DNA of 64,000 nt from Thioalkalicoccus limnaeus. Lineage in GTDB: Bacteria > Pseudomonadota > Gammaproteobacteria > Chromatiales > Chromatiaceae. Below are positions 1 to 8,795 of this stretch, one piece after another (the first letter of the stretch is position 1; every line of letters starts with the position of its first letter). Under the pieces are notes generated by a model. The model saw only the letters and a program-made list of their open reading frames with translations, did no database searches and was not told the DNA's origin. The stretch spans positions 1-64,000 of the forward strand of contig NZ_JBDKXB010000013.1 of NCBI RefSeq assembly GCF_041197575.1. The letters are read 5' to 3'. The position numbers were made by a program, and so were the translations under genes.

Positions 1-428
1 CATCCGAAGATGACACGGAATCCACGCCCTTGGCGACCTGATCATCTTGATGCGCGTTGATGCGCGTTGCTAGCCACTTGGATGACGATGTTCGACACAC
101 TTGCTTTCGTTTCGCCCCCGGATGGCCCCATAATGACCGGGTGCCGACCGGCAAGGTCCCAGCCTCCGGAAACGAAGATCCCCTGAGCCGACGACAGTCG
201 ACTCTTCGATCAAGACTGGACAACAAGGATCATCGTGCCGGCCGCATCGCAGGCACCGCGCCATTCAGGATGAGAACCAAGAGCCTACACCATCCAATTG
301 CCGAAACTCCGTTCGTTACCACACATACGAGCAGACATGGCAGTGCAAACATGACCTGAATGGCACCGTAACTTCTTCATCGGCGCCTAGAAGTCATAGG
401 CCCCGTTTGACACGCACGGAGGTGCGAC
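1..428. other. no gene recognised; upstream of transglutaminase gene
   Basis: No open frame here reads like a known protein. A 10-base word, TGATGCGCGT, occurs twice in tandem near 48-69. The last bases before position 429 carry a good ribosome binding site (GGAGGT) for the next gene. Confidence 0.4.
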
Positions 429-1247
429 ATGCAGATCCGAATCGGATACGAGTTAATCTTCGAGTGTCCTAAGCCGACACCCATGATCCTGACGCTAAAC
501 GTTCATTTCAGCCGCGTCTCAGACCTGATAATGACCGACCCCATCGTCACCAATCCCTCGGTTCCGATCACCGCATATCGTGACGGCTACGGAAACTGGT
601 GCAGCCGTATCGTCGCACCGGCGGGCGAGATCCGGATCTTTACCGATGCCCTCGTCCGTGACAGCGGGCTCCCGGACTCCGTCGAACCAACCGCCATGCA
701 GCACGCGGTCGAGGACCTACCGGCCGAGACACTGGTCTATTTGCTCGGAAGCCGCTATTGCGAGACCGATCGTCTCTCCGAGATCGCCTGGCAGCGCTTT
801 GCGAATACGCCTACCGGATGGCCGCGGGTCCAGGCGATCTGTGACTTCGTCCACAACCATGTCTATTTCGGCTATCCCTATGCGCGCTCGACCAAGACGG
901 CGCTCGAGACCTACAACGAAAGAAACGGTGTCTGTCGCGATTATGCCCACCTCGCGATTGCCCTTTGCCGTTGCATGAATATCCCGGCGCGCTATTGCAC
1001 GGGCTATCTCGGCGATATCGGCGTTCCGGCCTCTCCGGATCCGATGGACTTCTCCGCCTGGATCGAGGTCTATCTCAGCGGGCGCTGGCACACCTTCGAT
1101 CCGCGCAACGCGATCCCACGTGTCGGGCGGGTGCTGATCGCACAGGGTCGAGATGCGGCAGATGTGGCGATCAGCAACACCTTCGGCCCGGCCATTCTCA
1201 AGAGCTTCAAGGTCTGGACCGATGAGGTTAGAGATCCCTATTCCTAG
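429..1247 (+). CDS. transglutaminase-like domain protein
   Basis: A 272-residue cytoplasmic-looking protein of the bacterial transglutaminase-like cysteine protease superfamily; substrate unknown. The N-terminal part (about 1-75) matches the beta-rich domain usual in this subfamily, with the typical MQIRIGYEL start and a YRDGYGNWCSR stretch. The core follows, with the likely nucleophile Cys169 in NGVCRDYAH and the FDPR segment near residue 223 that usually supplies the acidic residue. The position where many family members have the histidine of a HAW motif reads Ser (DFSAW), which I believe is common in this subfamily but weakens any claim of activity. GGAGGT lies 6-7 bases before the start; a later ATG at 531 would remove part of the first domain. 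The next gene follows after 35 bases on the same strand. Confidence 0.85.
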   Translation: MQIRIGYELIFECPKPTPMILTLNVHFSRVSDLIMTDPIVTNPSVPITAYRDGYGNWCSRIVAPAGEIRIFTDALVRDSGLPDSVEPTAMQHAVEDLPAETLVYLLGSRYCETDRLSEIAWQRFANTPTGWPRVQAICDFVHNHVYFGYPYARSTKTALETYNERNGVCRDYAHLAIALCRCMNIPARYCTGYLGDIGVPASPDPMDFSAWIEVYLSGRWHTFDPRNAIPRVGRVLIAQGRDAADVAISNTFGPAILKSFKVWTDEVRDPYS

Positions 1248-1282
1248 CAGCGTCCTAGCAGGGTTTGGAATAGGCTTCACCG

Positions 1283-2149
1283 ATGCTTGAATGCCCCGAA
1301 ACAAGATTCGCGCTGCTCGATCCCCGCGAGCCGCCGGCGTTCGAGATCGTCAACGAGCGGGCAGGCGGATGTGCTGTCATCGTTTGCGATCACGCCTCCC
1401 ACCGGGTACCCCGGCGATTGGGCACACTGGGTCTCACGCCGGAGCAGATCGCTGATCATATCGGTTGGGATCCGGGCGCGGCGGAGGTTGCGCGCCGACT
1501 CTCGGTCCAGCTCGATGCCCCATTGGTCCTCAGCGGCTACTCACGCCTGGTTATCGATTGCAACCGGCCACTCGGCAGCGCCAGTTCAATCGCGGAGCAG
1601 AGCGACGGAATACCGATCCCAGGCAATCTTGGGTTGACCCCGGGCGAGCGCGCGCAGCGCGTCGAGGGGCTGTTTCACCCTTACCACAAGGCGATCGACC
1701 GGCTACTCAGCGAACGTTCACACGAGCGCCGCCTGCTGCTCAGCCTCCATAGCTTTACGCCAGTCCTAAACGGTCGGGAACGACCCTGGCCCATCGGCGT
1801 GTCACACTGGCGCGACCGCCGCTTCGCGACGCTGTTGCGCGAGGCGCTGTCCGGCGGTCTGGATGGCCCCATCGGTGATAATGCGCCCTACCCTATCGAA
1901 GACGACATCGACTACACGGTCCCGATTCACGCCGATCGACACCGGCTACCCGCCGTCATGATCGAAATTCGCAATGATGGACTTCGGACGGCGGAGGATA
2001 TCGCCGCTTGGGCGGGGCTTTTGGCCGAGGCCTGTCGGCGGATCGAAACCGAGGCGACCAAGCTAGGCCGGTCGACAGGAGAGACCCGGCCAACTCGCAC
2101 ACCTTCGACCAAGTTCATTAGCCCTGGAAACCTTGATCGGGACCAATAA
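1283..2149 (+). CDS. N-formylglutamate amidohydrolase family protein
   Basis: A 288-residue protein of the N-formylglutamate amidohydrolase family, zinc hydrolases that release formate from N-formylglutamate in histidine breakdown. The family-defining CDHASHRVP segment is at about residues 36-44, SGYSRLVIDCNRP at about 83-95, and LLSLHSFTPVLNG at about 150-162. IEIRNDGLRT near residue 235 is the usual C-terminal conserved block. No other histidine-degradation genes are nearby. Many genomes carry family members outside hut operons, so the substrate is not settled. It probably shares a transcript with the transglutaminase-like gene. Confidence 0.85.
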   Translation: MLECPETRFALLDPREPPAFEIVNERAGGCAVIVCDHASHRVPRRLGTLGLTPEQIADHIGWDPGAAEVARRLSVQLDAPLVLSGYSRLVIDCNRPLGSASSIAEQSDGIPIPGNLGLTPGERAQRVEGLFHPYHKAIDRLLSERSHERRLLLSLHSFTPVLNGRERPWPIGVSHWRDRRFATLLREALSGGLDGPIGDNAPYPIEDDIDYTVPIHADRHRLPAVMIEIRNDGLRTAEDIAAWAGLLAEACRRIETEATKLGRSTGETRPTRTPSTKFISPGNLDRDQ

Positions 2150-2302
2150 CGCGCCGATGTTATAATTTGAGAGCGCCGAGGAATAGAAGCCGATTCCTCG
2201 GTCCGCGACGGCCTCGTCCTCGCTCCTGCTGATCCATCAGGAACCCGGCGTGGTTCATGATGCTCGGAATGCTTAGACGACAATCTTCAATGAGGTCATC
2301 CG

Positions 2303-2446
2303 ATGAAAACGCTTTTCCTACTGATCATGATTTCGACGATCGGTTTATTGATCGGCTGCCATACGATCGAAGGGGCAGGCAAGGACATCGAACGGGGCGG
2401 CCAGGCCGTGAGCGAAACGGCCCGGGATGTCAAAGAACAGATGTAA
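2303..2446 (+). CDS. entericidin A/B family lipoprotein
   Basis: A 47-residue small lipoprotein with a hydrophobic signal segment, a lipobox ending in Cys19 (LLIGC), then the entericidin signature GAGKDIERGG and AVSETARDV. Entericidins are tiny membrane lipoproteins linked to osmotic or stationary-phase stress and programmed lysis in enterobacteria; the role here is inferred from family only. GAGG sits about 8 bases before the ATG. A second, very similar gene lies at 12444-12587 on the other strand (the GAGKDI and SETARDVK segments are shared). A strong inverted repeat follows at 2606-2645. Confidence 0.85.
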   Translation: MKTLFLLIMISTIGLLIGCHTIEGAGKDIERGGQAVSETARDVKEQM

Positions 2447-2605
2447 TCCTGAGCAATTGAAGGCCCTCGGCCACCGAAGAAGGTACCTGGCCAAACCATT
2501 AGCCACGCACCAGGAAGTGAGATGCGCCTCGGGGCGAGCGCTGTTGACCTGCCCTATCCGCTCCAAGGGGGCTCCTACATCGTGAACAAAACCCCCTAGA
2601 ATAGC

Positions 2606-2645
2606 CCAGGTGGCCGCGGGTTGGAATTCACCCGCGGCCACCTGG
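2606..2645. terminator. perfect inverted repeat between convergent genes
   Basis: A 16-base perfect inverted repeat (arms 2606-2621 and 2630-2645, 8-base loop) lies between the entericidin gene (plus strand) and the SYLF gene (minus strand, stop at 2672). It could act as a terminator for both. There is no clear T-run on either side, so it is not a textbook intrinsic terminator. Confidence 0.5.
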
Positions 2646-2671
2646 TCAGTCGGCGCCATGCGCCATCCAAA

Positions 2672-3235
2672 TCAACGCTTGATCGGGCTGATTTTCGTGC
2701 CTTCGATGCTCAGGCTGGCCATGAGCCCCTTTTGATCGAAAATAAAGGCGTATGCATCGTCTTTTAATGTCGACGATGACAGGTTCTTGGCCACGCCTTC
2801 ATTCACCACCACCACCGTCGGGCCGACACCGATCTCCCATCCATGCGACTCGTCCAAATAACGCACGGCATCGTCGTTCATCAGAAAGACGACGTAGCTA
2901 TACGACTGGGCGCCCGCCTGCCAGCCCCAGGATCCGGAAACCGAATTGTAATAGTCGACGACTGTGTCGCCCTTCATCAGGACACCTTCGCCATAGCTCC
3001 CGCCAAAGACAAGACCTGCCTTGATCGTATTCGGGAATACCAGAATCGCCGTGGCCGCCTCACCAACCGTCGCGGCGGTGGGATTGGTCTCATAGAGGAG
3101 CTGCAGGGCTTGAGCAGCGTCCCGATCCAACTCCTCGGCCGTGGCGGCCAAGGCTGGACTGCCCATTAACGTCAGCGGAAACAGGACCGCCACAACGAGA
3201 AGGACACTCCGCATCCTGTATAAAATCGCGCTCAT
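2672..3235 (-). CDS. secreted SYLF/YSC84-domain lipid-binding protein
   Basis: A 187-residue exported protein. Residues 1-30 form a signal peptide (basic start, hydrophobic run, GSPALAA cleavage region). The rest is a YSC84/SYLF domain, recognisable from ILVFPNTIKAGLVFGGSYGEG, the GSWGWQAGAQSYSYV block and the EIGVGPTVVVV / YAFIFDQKGLMA segments. SYLF domains bind phosphoinositides in eukaryotes; bacterial periplasmic versions have no settled function. The frame stays open to 3523, but the start at 3235 is chosen because it gives the signal peptide and has AGAGGTG 5 bases upstream. Confidence 0.85.
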   Translation of the reverse strand: MSAILYRMRSVLLVVAVLFPLTLMGSPALAATAEELDRDAAQALQLLYETNPTAATVGEAATAILVFPNTIKAGLVFGGSYGEGVLMKGDTVVDYYNSVSGSWGWQAGAQSYSYVVFLMNDDAVRYLDESHGWEIGVGPTVVVVNEGVAKNLSSSTLKDDAYAFIFDQKGLMASLSIEGTKISPIKR

Positions 3236-3439
3236 ATTCACCTCTTTTCGGTCGTTCCGAAATGCGCTGTTGAAAGCCACCTCTGCATGACATCCAGGGT
3301 TGTCGTGCGAGCCTGTGTCATCCGAAACCGCCGGATCTGTCCTGATGACGACCAACAGGCTACACGGGGCCTCATCCATGCTCCGTTCGCTAGCGCACAT
3401 ACCGACGGGCATCGCGACCACCCACACGCTCATGGGAAC

Positions 3440-3560
3440 CGATCCTTCAAGCACGATCGGGTCGGGGTGACGGGATTGCGCCCCTGACCCCTCCCACACC
3501 ACCGGACATGCGGTTTTCCGCATCCAGCGGTTGAGCCCAGCACGTAGGGCGGGAAAGCGC
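3440..3560 (-). other. possible group II intron 3'-end remnant
   Basis: On the minus strand a hairpin with a perfect 6-base stem and an AAAA loop (3508-3523), flanked by a further CTGG/CCGG pairing and followed by GGTGTGGGAGGGG, resembles domain V and the region after it in bacterial group II introns as I remember them. No reverse transcriptase gene is adjacent, so at best this is a relic. The rest of the 3236-3861 gap holds no recognisable gene. Confidence 0.3.
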
Positions 3561-3861
3561 GGCGCATCCCAACGCCCACTGAAGCACGGGGGCCGAGCGC
3601 AGGTAGCGAAGCAGGCAAGGAACCGCTACTGTCGGACGAGAAGGCCGTTTATACTTCGCGAGATGCATACGCTGGAAAATGTAGTGGCCCTTGTTCATAG
3701 GCATGGGCAAGGCCCACTGAAATCGTGGGACATCGGCACCATTATTCCCTCAGTATCAGGGGCGTACCTCGGGTGCTCGGCAGGCGACTCGCCCGGCGGC
3801 CTGAATTATGAACAATCCCAATACCGTGTCCGACTGATTCTGGCGGGGCCTGCGTGAGGAA

Positions 3862-4167
3862 ATGGGTGCCATGTTCGTTGCGATGAGCCAGTTTCGTGTG
3901 ATGGCAGGCCAGGAAGGAATGGTTCGTGAGGCCTTCCGACAACGGCCGAGGCTGGTGGACGCTCACCCGGGCTTCATTCGCCTTGAAGTGCTCACTCCCG
4001 ATGAACGGACGAACGAGTTCTGGTTGATTACCTTCTGGCGTGACCAGGGCAGCTTCGAGCGCTGGCACGCCGGCCATCTACGTGCATCACATGCGTGGAT
4101 GCCGAAAGGACTGAAACTTGAACCCGGCAGCCGCAGCCTGACATACATGGAACTGGTCGCCGAGTGA
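3862..4167 (+). CDS. antibiotic biosynthesis monooxygenase (ABM) domain protein
   Basis: A 101-residue single-domain protein of the ABM/dimeric alpha-beta barrel fold. The pattern FVAMSQFRVMAGQE, HPGFIRLEVL and FWLITFWRDQGSFERWHAGHLRASH is typical. Members include quinol monooxygenases and heme-degrading enzymes; the MFVAMSQF start and the W..H...AH spacing are closest to heme-degrading HmoB/IsdG-like relatives, but the substrate cannot be fixed from sequence. It stands 10 bases upstream of the B12-sensor gene on the same strand, so it is probably the first gene of that operon. A start at ATG 3871 is possible. Confidence 0.8.
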   Translation: MGAMFVAMSQFRVMAGQEGMVREAFRQRPRLVDAHPGFIRLEVLTPDERTNEFWLITFWRDQGSFERWHAGHLRASHAWMPKGLKLEPGSRSLTYMELVAE

Positions 4168-4177
4168 GGGTTGCGAA

Positions 4178-5233
4178 TTGAGTGCACTGCCCTCCGGAAC
4201 CGAGCGCGCGATCGAAGGCCTGCGCGCCGAAGCCCTGGAACACGGCACGCGGTACATCTACGACCGGATTGGCGAGCGGTTGGCGCCGTGGGGGGAGGCG
4301 GGGCGAGCACGTTGCCGCGCCGATCTGAACTGGCACCTGGACTTTCTCTTGGGCGCTGTCGCGGCGGGCCATCCGGGCCCGTTCGTGGATTACCTTTCCT
4401 GGCTGGTCGAGCTGATGCGGAACTACGAGGTTCCCGGTGATTCCGTCGATGGCCTGGCCTCGCTGCTTCAGGAACGATTGACCGGCGAGCAGTGGGCGGA
4501 AGTGGCCCCGATCCTCGCCGCGGGAACACAGGCGCTGATCAGGCGAGCCATGGCATCGGCGAGTTCAGCGGGCGATGTCTTGCGGACACCCTCTGCTGAC
4601 AGCGGTGTCGGTCACGCGATGCGTCAGCAACTGGTAGCGGCGCTTGTCGCTGGAGACTCGGTTCGAGCCGCCGGGATCGTATCCGAAGTCACGCGCGAAT
4701 CTGGTTACATTCGGATGGGGGAAAGGCTGGTGCAGCCGGTGATGAGCGCCATCGGCGAGATGTGGCAACGGCGCGAGATCAGTGTTGCCCAGGAGCATCT
4801 GGCCAGCGCAATCATCCACCAGCTACTGGTCCGGGAGTTCGTGAGCGCGCCGTTTGCGGATCCGGTTCCTCGTTCCGTGCTGCTCGCCTGTGTGGCCAAC
4901 AACCATCACCAACTGGGGTTGCGTATCCTCGCGGATGCCTTCGAGCTCAAGGGCTGGTCCGTGCAGTTTCTTGGCGCGGATACGCCAACGGCGGATCTGC
5001 TGCGGCAGGTGGAGAACACTCGTCCCGATCTCGTGGCCTTGTCGCTATCGCTCGGACGACAAATTCCCGTGCTGAAGGACGTTGTTGCCCGAATTCGCGA
5101 ACGACTGGGTCCGGAATCCCCGCGCATCATTGCCGGAGGACCGGGGCTTGCCGGTCTCGGTTTCTTGTGTTCGCGGTTGGGTCTGGACGGTTGCTATCCC
5201 AATATCACCTCGGTTCCGGAAATCTGGCCGTGA
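4178..5233 (+). CDS. CarH-like cobalamin-binding sensor protein
   Basis: A 351-residue soluble protein with no DNA-binding domain. Residues 1-125 are helical and unrecognised. Residues 145-220 form the B12-binding cap with W196-x9-E206-H207 (MWQRREISVAQEH), the signature of the CarH/LitR light-sensing B12 domain. Residues 232-350 are the Rossmann-like B12-binding domain. The usual D/E-x-H-x-x-G loop reads N-H-H-Q-L-G with His244 as the likely lower ligand. The acidic first residue is Asn here, as varies in sensory versions. The start has no strong Shine-Dalgarno sequence, but the gene begins 10 bases after the ABM gene. Its stop overlaps the start of the diguanylate cyclase by 4 bases, so the sensor probably controls that enzyme. 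AerR/PpaA-type regulators are the alternative comparison. Confidence 0.85.
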   Translation: MSALPSGTERAIEGLRAEALEHGTRYIYDRIGERLAPWGEAGRARCRADLNWHLDFLLGAVAAGHPGPFVDYLSWLVELMRNYEVPGDSVDGLASLLQERLTGEQWAEVAPILAAGTQALIRRAMASASSAGDVLRTPSADSGVGHAMRQQLVAALVAGDSVRAAGIVSEVTRESGYIRMGERLVQPVMSAIGEMWQRREISVAQEHLASAIIHQLLVREFVSAPFADPVPRSVLLACVANNHHQLGLRILADAFELKGWSVQFLGADTPTADLLRQVENTRPDLVALSLSLGRQIPVLKDVVARIRERLGPESPRIIAGGPGLAGLGFLCSRLGLDGCYPNITSVPEIWP

Positions 5234-6198
5234 GGACCCCTAGACTCGCGGGCGCGATTACACCGCGCGCACAGTTCCTGCGCTTCTTCAAGGACTCCAC
5301 CAGTACGATACTGGCCGTGTTCAAGGCCGACGGTACGCTGGCCGAGGCAAACCGTGGGTTTCTGAGCTTGTTGGAAAGCATGCCTTCGAACACGGATCCA
5401 GCGGTCTTGTTCGTGAATCCGCAAATGGCGGAGCTGAACCGTATGGGCGAGGACGGCCGAACCGGTCTGGTGTATCGGGGCCTGATGACCCTGGGCAATG
5501 TGGACCGTTACACAGACACCTGGCTGGGAACGGTGCATCGAGTGGACCGCCAGTTGCTGTTGGCATGTGAGCAGGATATCGCGGCGGACCGGAATCTTCG
5601 GCAGGAGTTGTTCCGCCTCACCGAGGAGTACGCGGCGAAGGAGCGCCTGCTCGCAAAGACCCATCGAGAGTTGGAACGGCGCACCGCCGAGGTGGAACGT
5701 CTGACCTTCACGGATTCCCTGACCGACCTCCCCAATCGCCGGGCCTTCGACCACGAACTGGAACGGGAAATCGCGCGCTCGGCGCGATACCGTGAGGCCC
5801 TGTCATTGCTGATCGTCGATCTGGACCACTTCAAGCAGGTCAACGACCGTTTCGGACATGCTGTCGGTGATGATGTGCTCAGGGCGGTCGCGACATCGCT
5901 GCGCGCCGAGGCACGCCAGATCGACACGGTGGCACGCTGGGGCGGCGAGGAATTCGCCGTGCTGGTGCCGGCCACCGAAACGGATTCCGCCAGGCTACTC
6001 GCCGAACGCATGCGCGACCGGATCAGGAGAACGCCGATGCCCGAGAGCATTGCACCGATTACGGCCAGCGTGGGAGTCGCCGGATGGCTTGGTCCAGAAG
6101 AGGGCTCCGCAGGGCTGTTCAAACGGGCGGATGAGGCGCTCTACAAGGCCAAGCACGACGGCCGTAACCGCGTTTCGGTTGCCGAGGAGGAACCGTAA
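5230..6198 (+). CDS. diguanylate cyclase with N-terminal PAS-like domain
   Basis: A 322-residue GGDEF protein that makes c-di-GMP from two GTP. Residues 15-110 look like a divergent PAS domain (FKADGTLAEANRGF, then a YTDTWLG strand). Residues 120-158 form a coiled-coil linker. The catalytic domain spans about 160-320 with the active GGEEF at 238-242. An RxxD inhibitory site (R229-D232) lies five residues before it, so product feedback is expected. The start is the GTG at 5230, overlapping the stop of the B12 sensor gene (GTGA); this implies translational coupling. The frame stays open upstream to 4762, but that stretch is antisense-like shadow of the sensor gene. No transmembrane segment is visible. 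Confidence 0.9.
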   Translation: MRTPRLAGAITPRAQFLRFFKDSTSTILAVFKADGTLAEANRGFLSLLESMPSNTDPAVLFVNPQMAELNRMGEDGRTGLVYRGLMTLGNVDRYTDTWLGTVHRVDRQLLLACEQDIAADRNLRQELFRLTEEYAAKERLLAKTHRELERRTAEVERLTFTDSLTDLPNRRAFDHELEREIARSARYREALSLLIVDLDHFKQVNDRFGHAVGDDVLRAVATSLRAEARQIDTVARWGGEEFAVLVPATETDSARLLAERMRDRIRRTPMPESIAPITASVGVAGWLGPEEGSAGLFKRADEALYKAKHDGRNRVSVAEEEP

Positions 6199-6531
6199 CG
6201 GCAGGTCGGGCATCGGGCCATGAAGGGAGAGCCCGGCCCGACATGCGTCGCATCGATCCTTGACCGCACCCTTGCCTCATACGGTAATGCGGCAACGGAC
6301 AGCGTGCTGACAATGGTTGACTAAAGCACGCAACCTATCAAGAATTGCGATGACGGGAGCGAAAGCCGCGACCGGTTCTCGATCGTTAAAGGCGCACATC
6401 CGTAAGGAGTTACCGGGCCGACTCCATGCTGTGCGACCAACCCGGCCGGCCCCGCGGTTCGGGCGGTTCGCCCGCCGCCAACACTCCGCCGCACGGTGCG
6501 GCTACGACCACCACCTGAGGATATCCCTGCC
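6199..6531 (+). promoter_or_regulatory. cbbM upstream region with candidate sigma70 promoter
   Basis: This 333-base gap precedes the RuBisCO gene. TTGACT (6317-6322) and AAGAAT (6340-6345) with 17-base spacing form a plausible sigma70 promoter. GAGGA lies about 11 bases before the cbbM ATG. I saw no unambiguous CbbR site and no cbbR gene beside it. Confidence 0.3.
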
Positions 6532-7923
6532 ATGGCGCTTGACCAATCCGTCCGTTACGCCGACCTGAGCCTTCGTGAAGAGGATCTGATCGCCGGCGGC
6601 AATCACATCCTGTGCGCCTATAAGATGGCCCCGCAGAGCGGCTACGGCTACCTGGAGTCCGCCGCTCACTTTGCCGCCGAGTCCTCCACCGGCACCAATG
6701 TCGAGATCTCGACCACCGACGACTTCACGAAGAACTTCGACGCGCTGGTCTACCACATCGACGAAGCGACCGAGGAGATGCGGATCGCTTATCCGATCGA
6801 TCTGTTCGATCGGAACATGATCGACGGCCGCATGATGTTGGTGTCCTTCCTGACCCTGACGATCGGCAACAATCAGGGCATGGGCGACATCAAGCACGCG
6901 AAGATGTACGACTTCTTCATGCCGCCACGCGCCATTCAGTTGTTCGATGGGCCGTCCAAGGACATCACCGACATGTGGCGGATCCTCGGTCGCCCGATGC
7001 AGGACGGCGGCTACATCGCCGGCACCATCATAAAGCCCAAGCTCGGCCTGCGCCCGGAGCCCTTTGCCGCGGCGGCCTATCAGTTCTGGCTCGGTGGCGA
7101 CTTCATCAAGAACGACGAACCCCAGGGCAACCAGGTGTTCTGCCCGGCCAGGAAGGTCTATCCGCTGGTCTATGACGCGATGAAGCGGGCCATGGACGAG
7201 ACCGGCGAGGCCAAGCTGTTCTCGGCCAACATCACCGCCGACGATCACTTCGAGATGTGCGCGCGGGCCGATTTCATCCTGGAGACCTTCGGGCCGGACG
7301 CCGATAAGGTCGCCTTCCTGGTCGATGGCTATGTCGGCGGCCCGGGCATGGTGACGACCGCCCGCCGGCAGTATCCAGGCCAGTACCTGCACTATCACCG
7401 TGCCGGTCACGGCGCCGTGACCTCGCCGAGTGCCAAGCGTGGCTACAGCGCCTATGTGCTCGCCAAGATGGCGCGGCTGCAGGGCGCCTCCGGCATCCAT
7501 GTCGGCACCATGGGCTACGGCAAGATGGAGGGGGGCAAGGAGGATCGCGCCATCGCCTATGTCATCGAGCGCGACAGCTTCACCGGCCCGGCTTACCACC
7601 AGGAGTGGTTCGGTATGAAGCCGACCACGCCGATCATCTCCGGCGGCATGAACGCGCTGCGCCTGCCTGGCTTCTTCGAAAACCTCGGCCATGGCAACGT
7701 GATCAATACCGCCGGTGGCGGCTCGTATGGCCATATCGACAGCCCGGCGGCCGGTGCCAAGTCGCTGCGTCAGGCTTACGAGTGCTGGAAGGCCGGTGCC
7801 GACCCGATCGAGTGGGCCAAGGAGCATCCGGAGTTTGCCCGCGCCTTTGCCTCCTTCCCGCAGGATGCCGACCAGATCTATCCGGGCTGGCGCGACAAGC
7901 TCGGCGCCGCGGCGCACCGATGA
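6532..7923 (+). CDS. cbbM: form II ribulose-1,5-bisphosphate carboxylase/oxygenase
   Basis: A 463-residue form II RuBisCO large subunit, the CO2-fixing enzyme of the Calvin cycle; it works without a small subunit. By comparison with the Rhodospirillum rubrum enzyme, Lys168 in IIKPKLGLRP is the catalytic lysine. GGDFIKNDEPQ carries the carbamylated Lys193 with metal ligands Asp195 and Glu196. HVGTMGYGKMEGG is the mobile loop 6. Length is normal for form II. The ATG at 6532 is preferred over an in-frame upstream start at 6496 because the family starts with MALDQS-like sequence. The stop overlaps the start of cbbQ by 4 bases (ATGA), so cbbM, cbbQ and cbbO form one operon. Confidence 0.97.
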   Translation: MALDQSVRYADLSLREEDLIAGGNHILCAYKMAPQSGYGYLESAAHFAAESSTGTNVEISTTDDFTKNFDALVYHIDEATEEMRIAYPIDLFDRNMIDGRMMLVSFLTLTIGNNQGMGDIKHAKMYDFFMPPRAIQLFDGPSKDITDMWRILGRPMQDGGYIAGTIIKPKLGLRPEPFAAAAYQFWLGGDFIKNDEPQGNQVFCPARKVYPLVYDAMKRAMDETGEAKLFSANITADDHFEMCARADFILETFGPDADKVAFLVDGYVGGPGMVTTARRQYPGQYLHYHRAGHGAVTSPSAKRGYSAYVLAKMARLQGASGIHVGTMGYGKMEGGKEDRAIAYVIERDSFTGPAYHQEWFGMKPTTPIISGGMNALRLPGFFENLGHGNVINTAGGGSYGHIDSPAAGAKSLRQAYECWKAGADPIEWAKEHPEFARAFASFPQDADQIYPGWRDKLGAAAHR

Positions 7924-8789
7924 GCGATACCGCTCAGTACCTCATCCGACAAGAACCCTTCTATCAGCCGCTGCATGAGGAGGTGGCGCTGTATCAGGCG
8001 GCCTGGGACGAGCGCCTGCCGGTGATGATCAAGGGGCCGACGGGCTGCGGTAAGTCCCGCTTCGTCGAATACATGGCTTGGCGGCTCGGCCGGCCCCTGA
8101 TCACCGTCGCCTGCAACGAGGACATGACCGCGTCCGACCTGGTCGGTCGCTATCTGCTCGATGCCGGTGGCACCCGCTGGCTCGACGGGCCGCTCACCAC
8201 CGCGGCCCGCATCGGCGCGATCTGTTATCTCGACGAGATCGTCGAGGCACGCCAGGACACCACCGTGGTGATCCATCCGCTCACCGACCATCGCCGCGTC
8301 CTGCCGCTCGACAAGAAGGGCGAGTTGCTGGAGGCGCACGCGGATTTTCAACTGGTGATCTCGTACAACCCAGGGTATCAGTCCCTGATGAAGGACCTCA
8401 AACAGTCCACCAAGCAGCGCTTCACGGCGCTGCACTTCGACTATGCGGATGCCGATACCGAGGCCGGCATCATCGCCACCGAGACCGGCACTGACCCGGC
8501 GTTGGCCCAGCGGCTGGTGCAAATGGCCGGGGCCGCGCGCAACCTCAAGGGGCATGGCCTCGACGAGGGCATCTCCACGCGCCTGCTGGTCTACGCCGCA
8601 CGGCTGCTCAAGCGCGGGGTGGCACCGCGCGCGGCCTGTCGGATGGCGCTGGTCGATCCGATCACCGATGACAAGGACATCCGCTCGACGCTGTACCACG
8701 CCATCGACGCCCTGTTCGAGGTCCAGTCCGACGCCCGGCCCGTCGCCCGCTCCGGCGACCCGTCCAGCGTCCCAAGCCAGGCCGGCTGA
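7920..8789 (+). CDS. cbbQ: CbbQ, MoxR-type AAA+ RuBisCO activase subunit
   Basis: A 289-residue AAA+ ATPase. Walker A is GPTGCGKS (39-46). Walker B is ICYLDEIVEA, followed by the CbbQ/NorQ-type segment LVISYNPGYQS with its sensor Asn. CbbQ hexamers join one CbbO and use ATP to strip inhibitory sugar phosphates from RuBisCO. The C-terminal helical part (about 190-285) is complete. It is translationally coupled to cbbM by the ATGA overlap, and cbbO starts 6 bases after its stop. This is the Q2-type pairing that goes with form II RuBisCO, judged from linkage. Confidence 0.95.
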   Translation: MSDTAQYLIRQEPFYQPLHEEVALYQAAWDERLPVMIKGPTGCGKSRFVEYMAWRLGRPLITVACNEDMTASDLVGRYLLDAGGTRWLDGPLTTAARIGAICYLDEIVEARQDTTVVIHPLTDHRRVLPLDKKGELLEAHADFQLVISYNPGYQSLMKDLKQSTKQRFTALHFDYADADTEAGIIATETGTDPALAQRLVQMAGAARNLKGHGLDEGISTRLLVYAARLLKRGVAPRAACRMALVDPITDDKDIRSTLYHAIDALFEVQSDARPVARSGDPSSVPSQAG

Positions 8790-8795
8790 TCCGCC

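Noticed and set aside
4762..5229. Upstream extension of the diguanylate cyclase frame
   Set aside because: It overlaps the B12-sensor gene and reads Arg/Ser-rich nonsense; GTG 5230 with a stop-start overlap fits better.
6502..7917. Long minus-strand open frame (471 codons) opposite the RuBisCO gene
   Set aside because: It is a mirror of the GC-rich cbbM codons. The translation has no family features and cbbM is certain.
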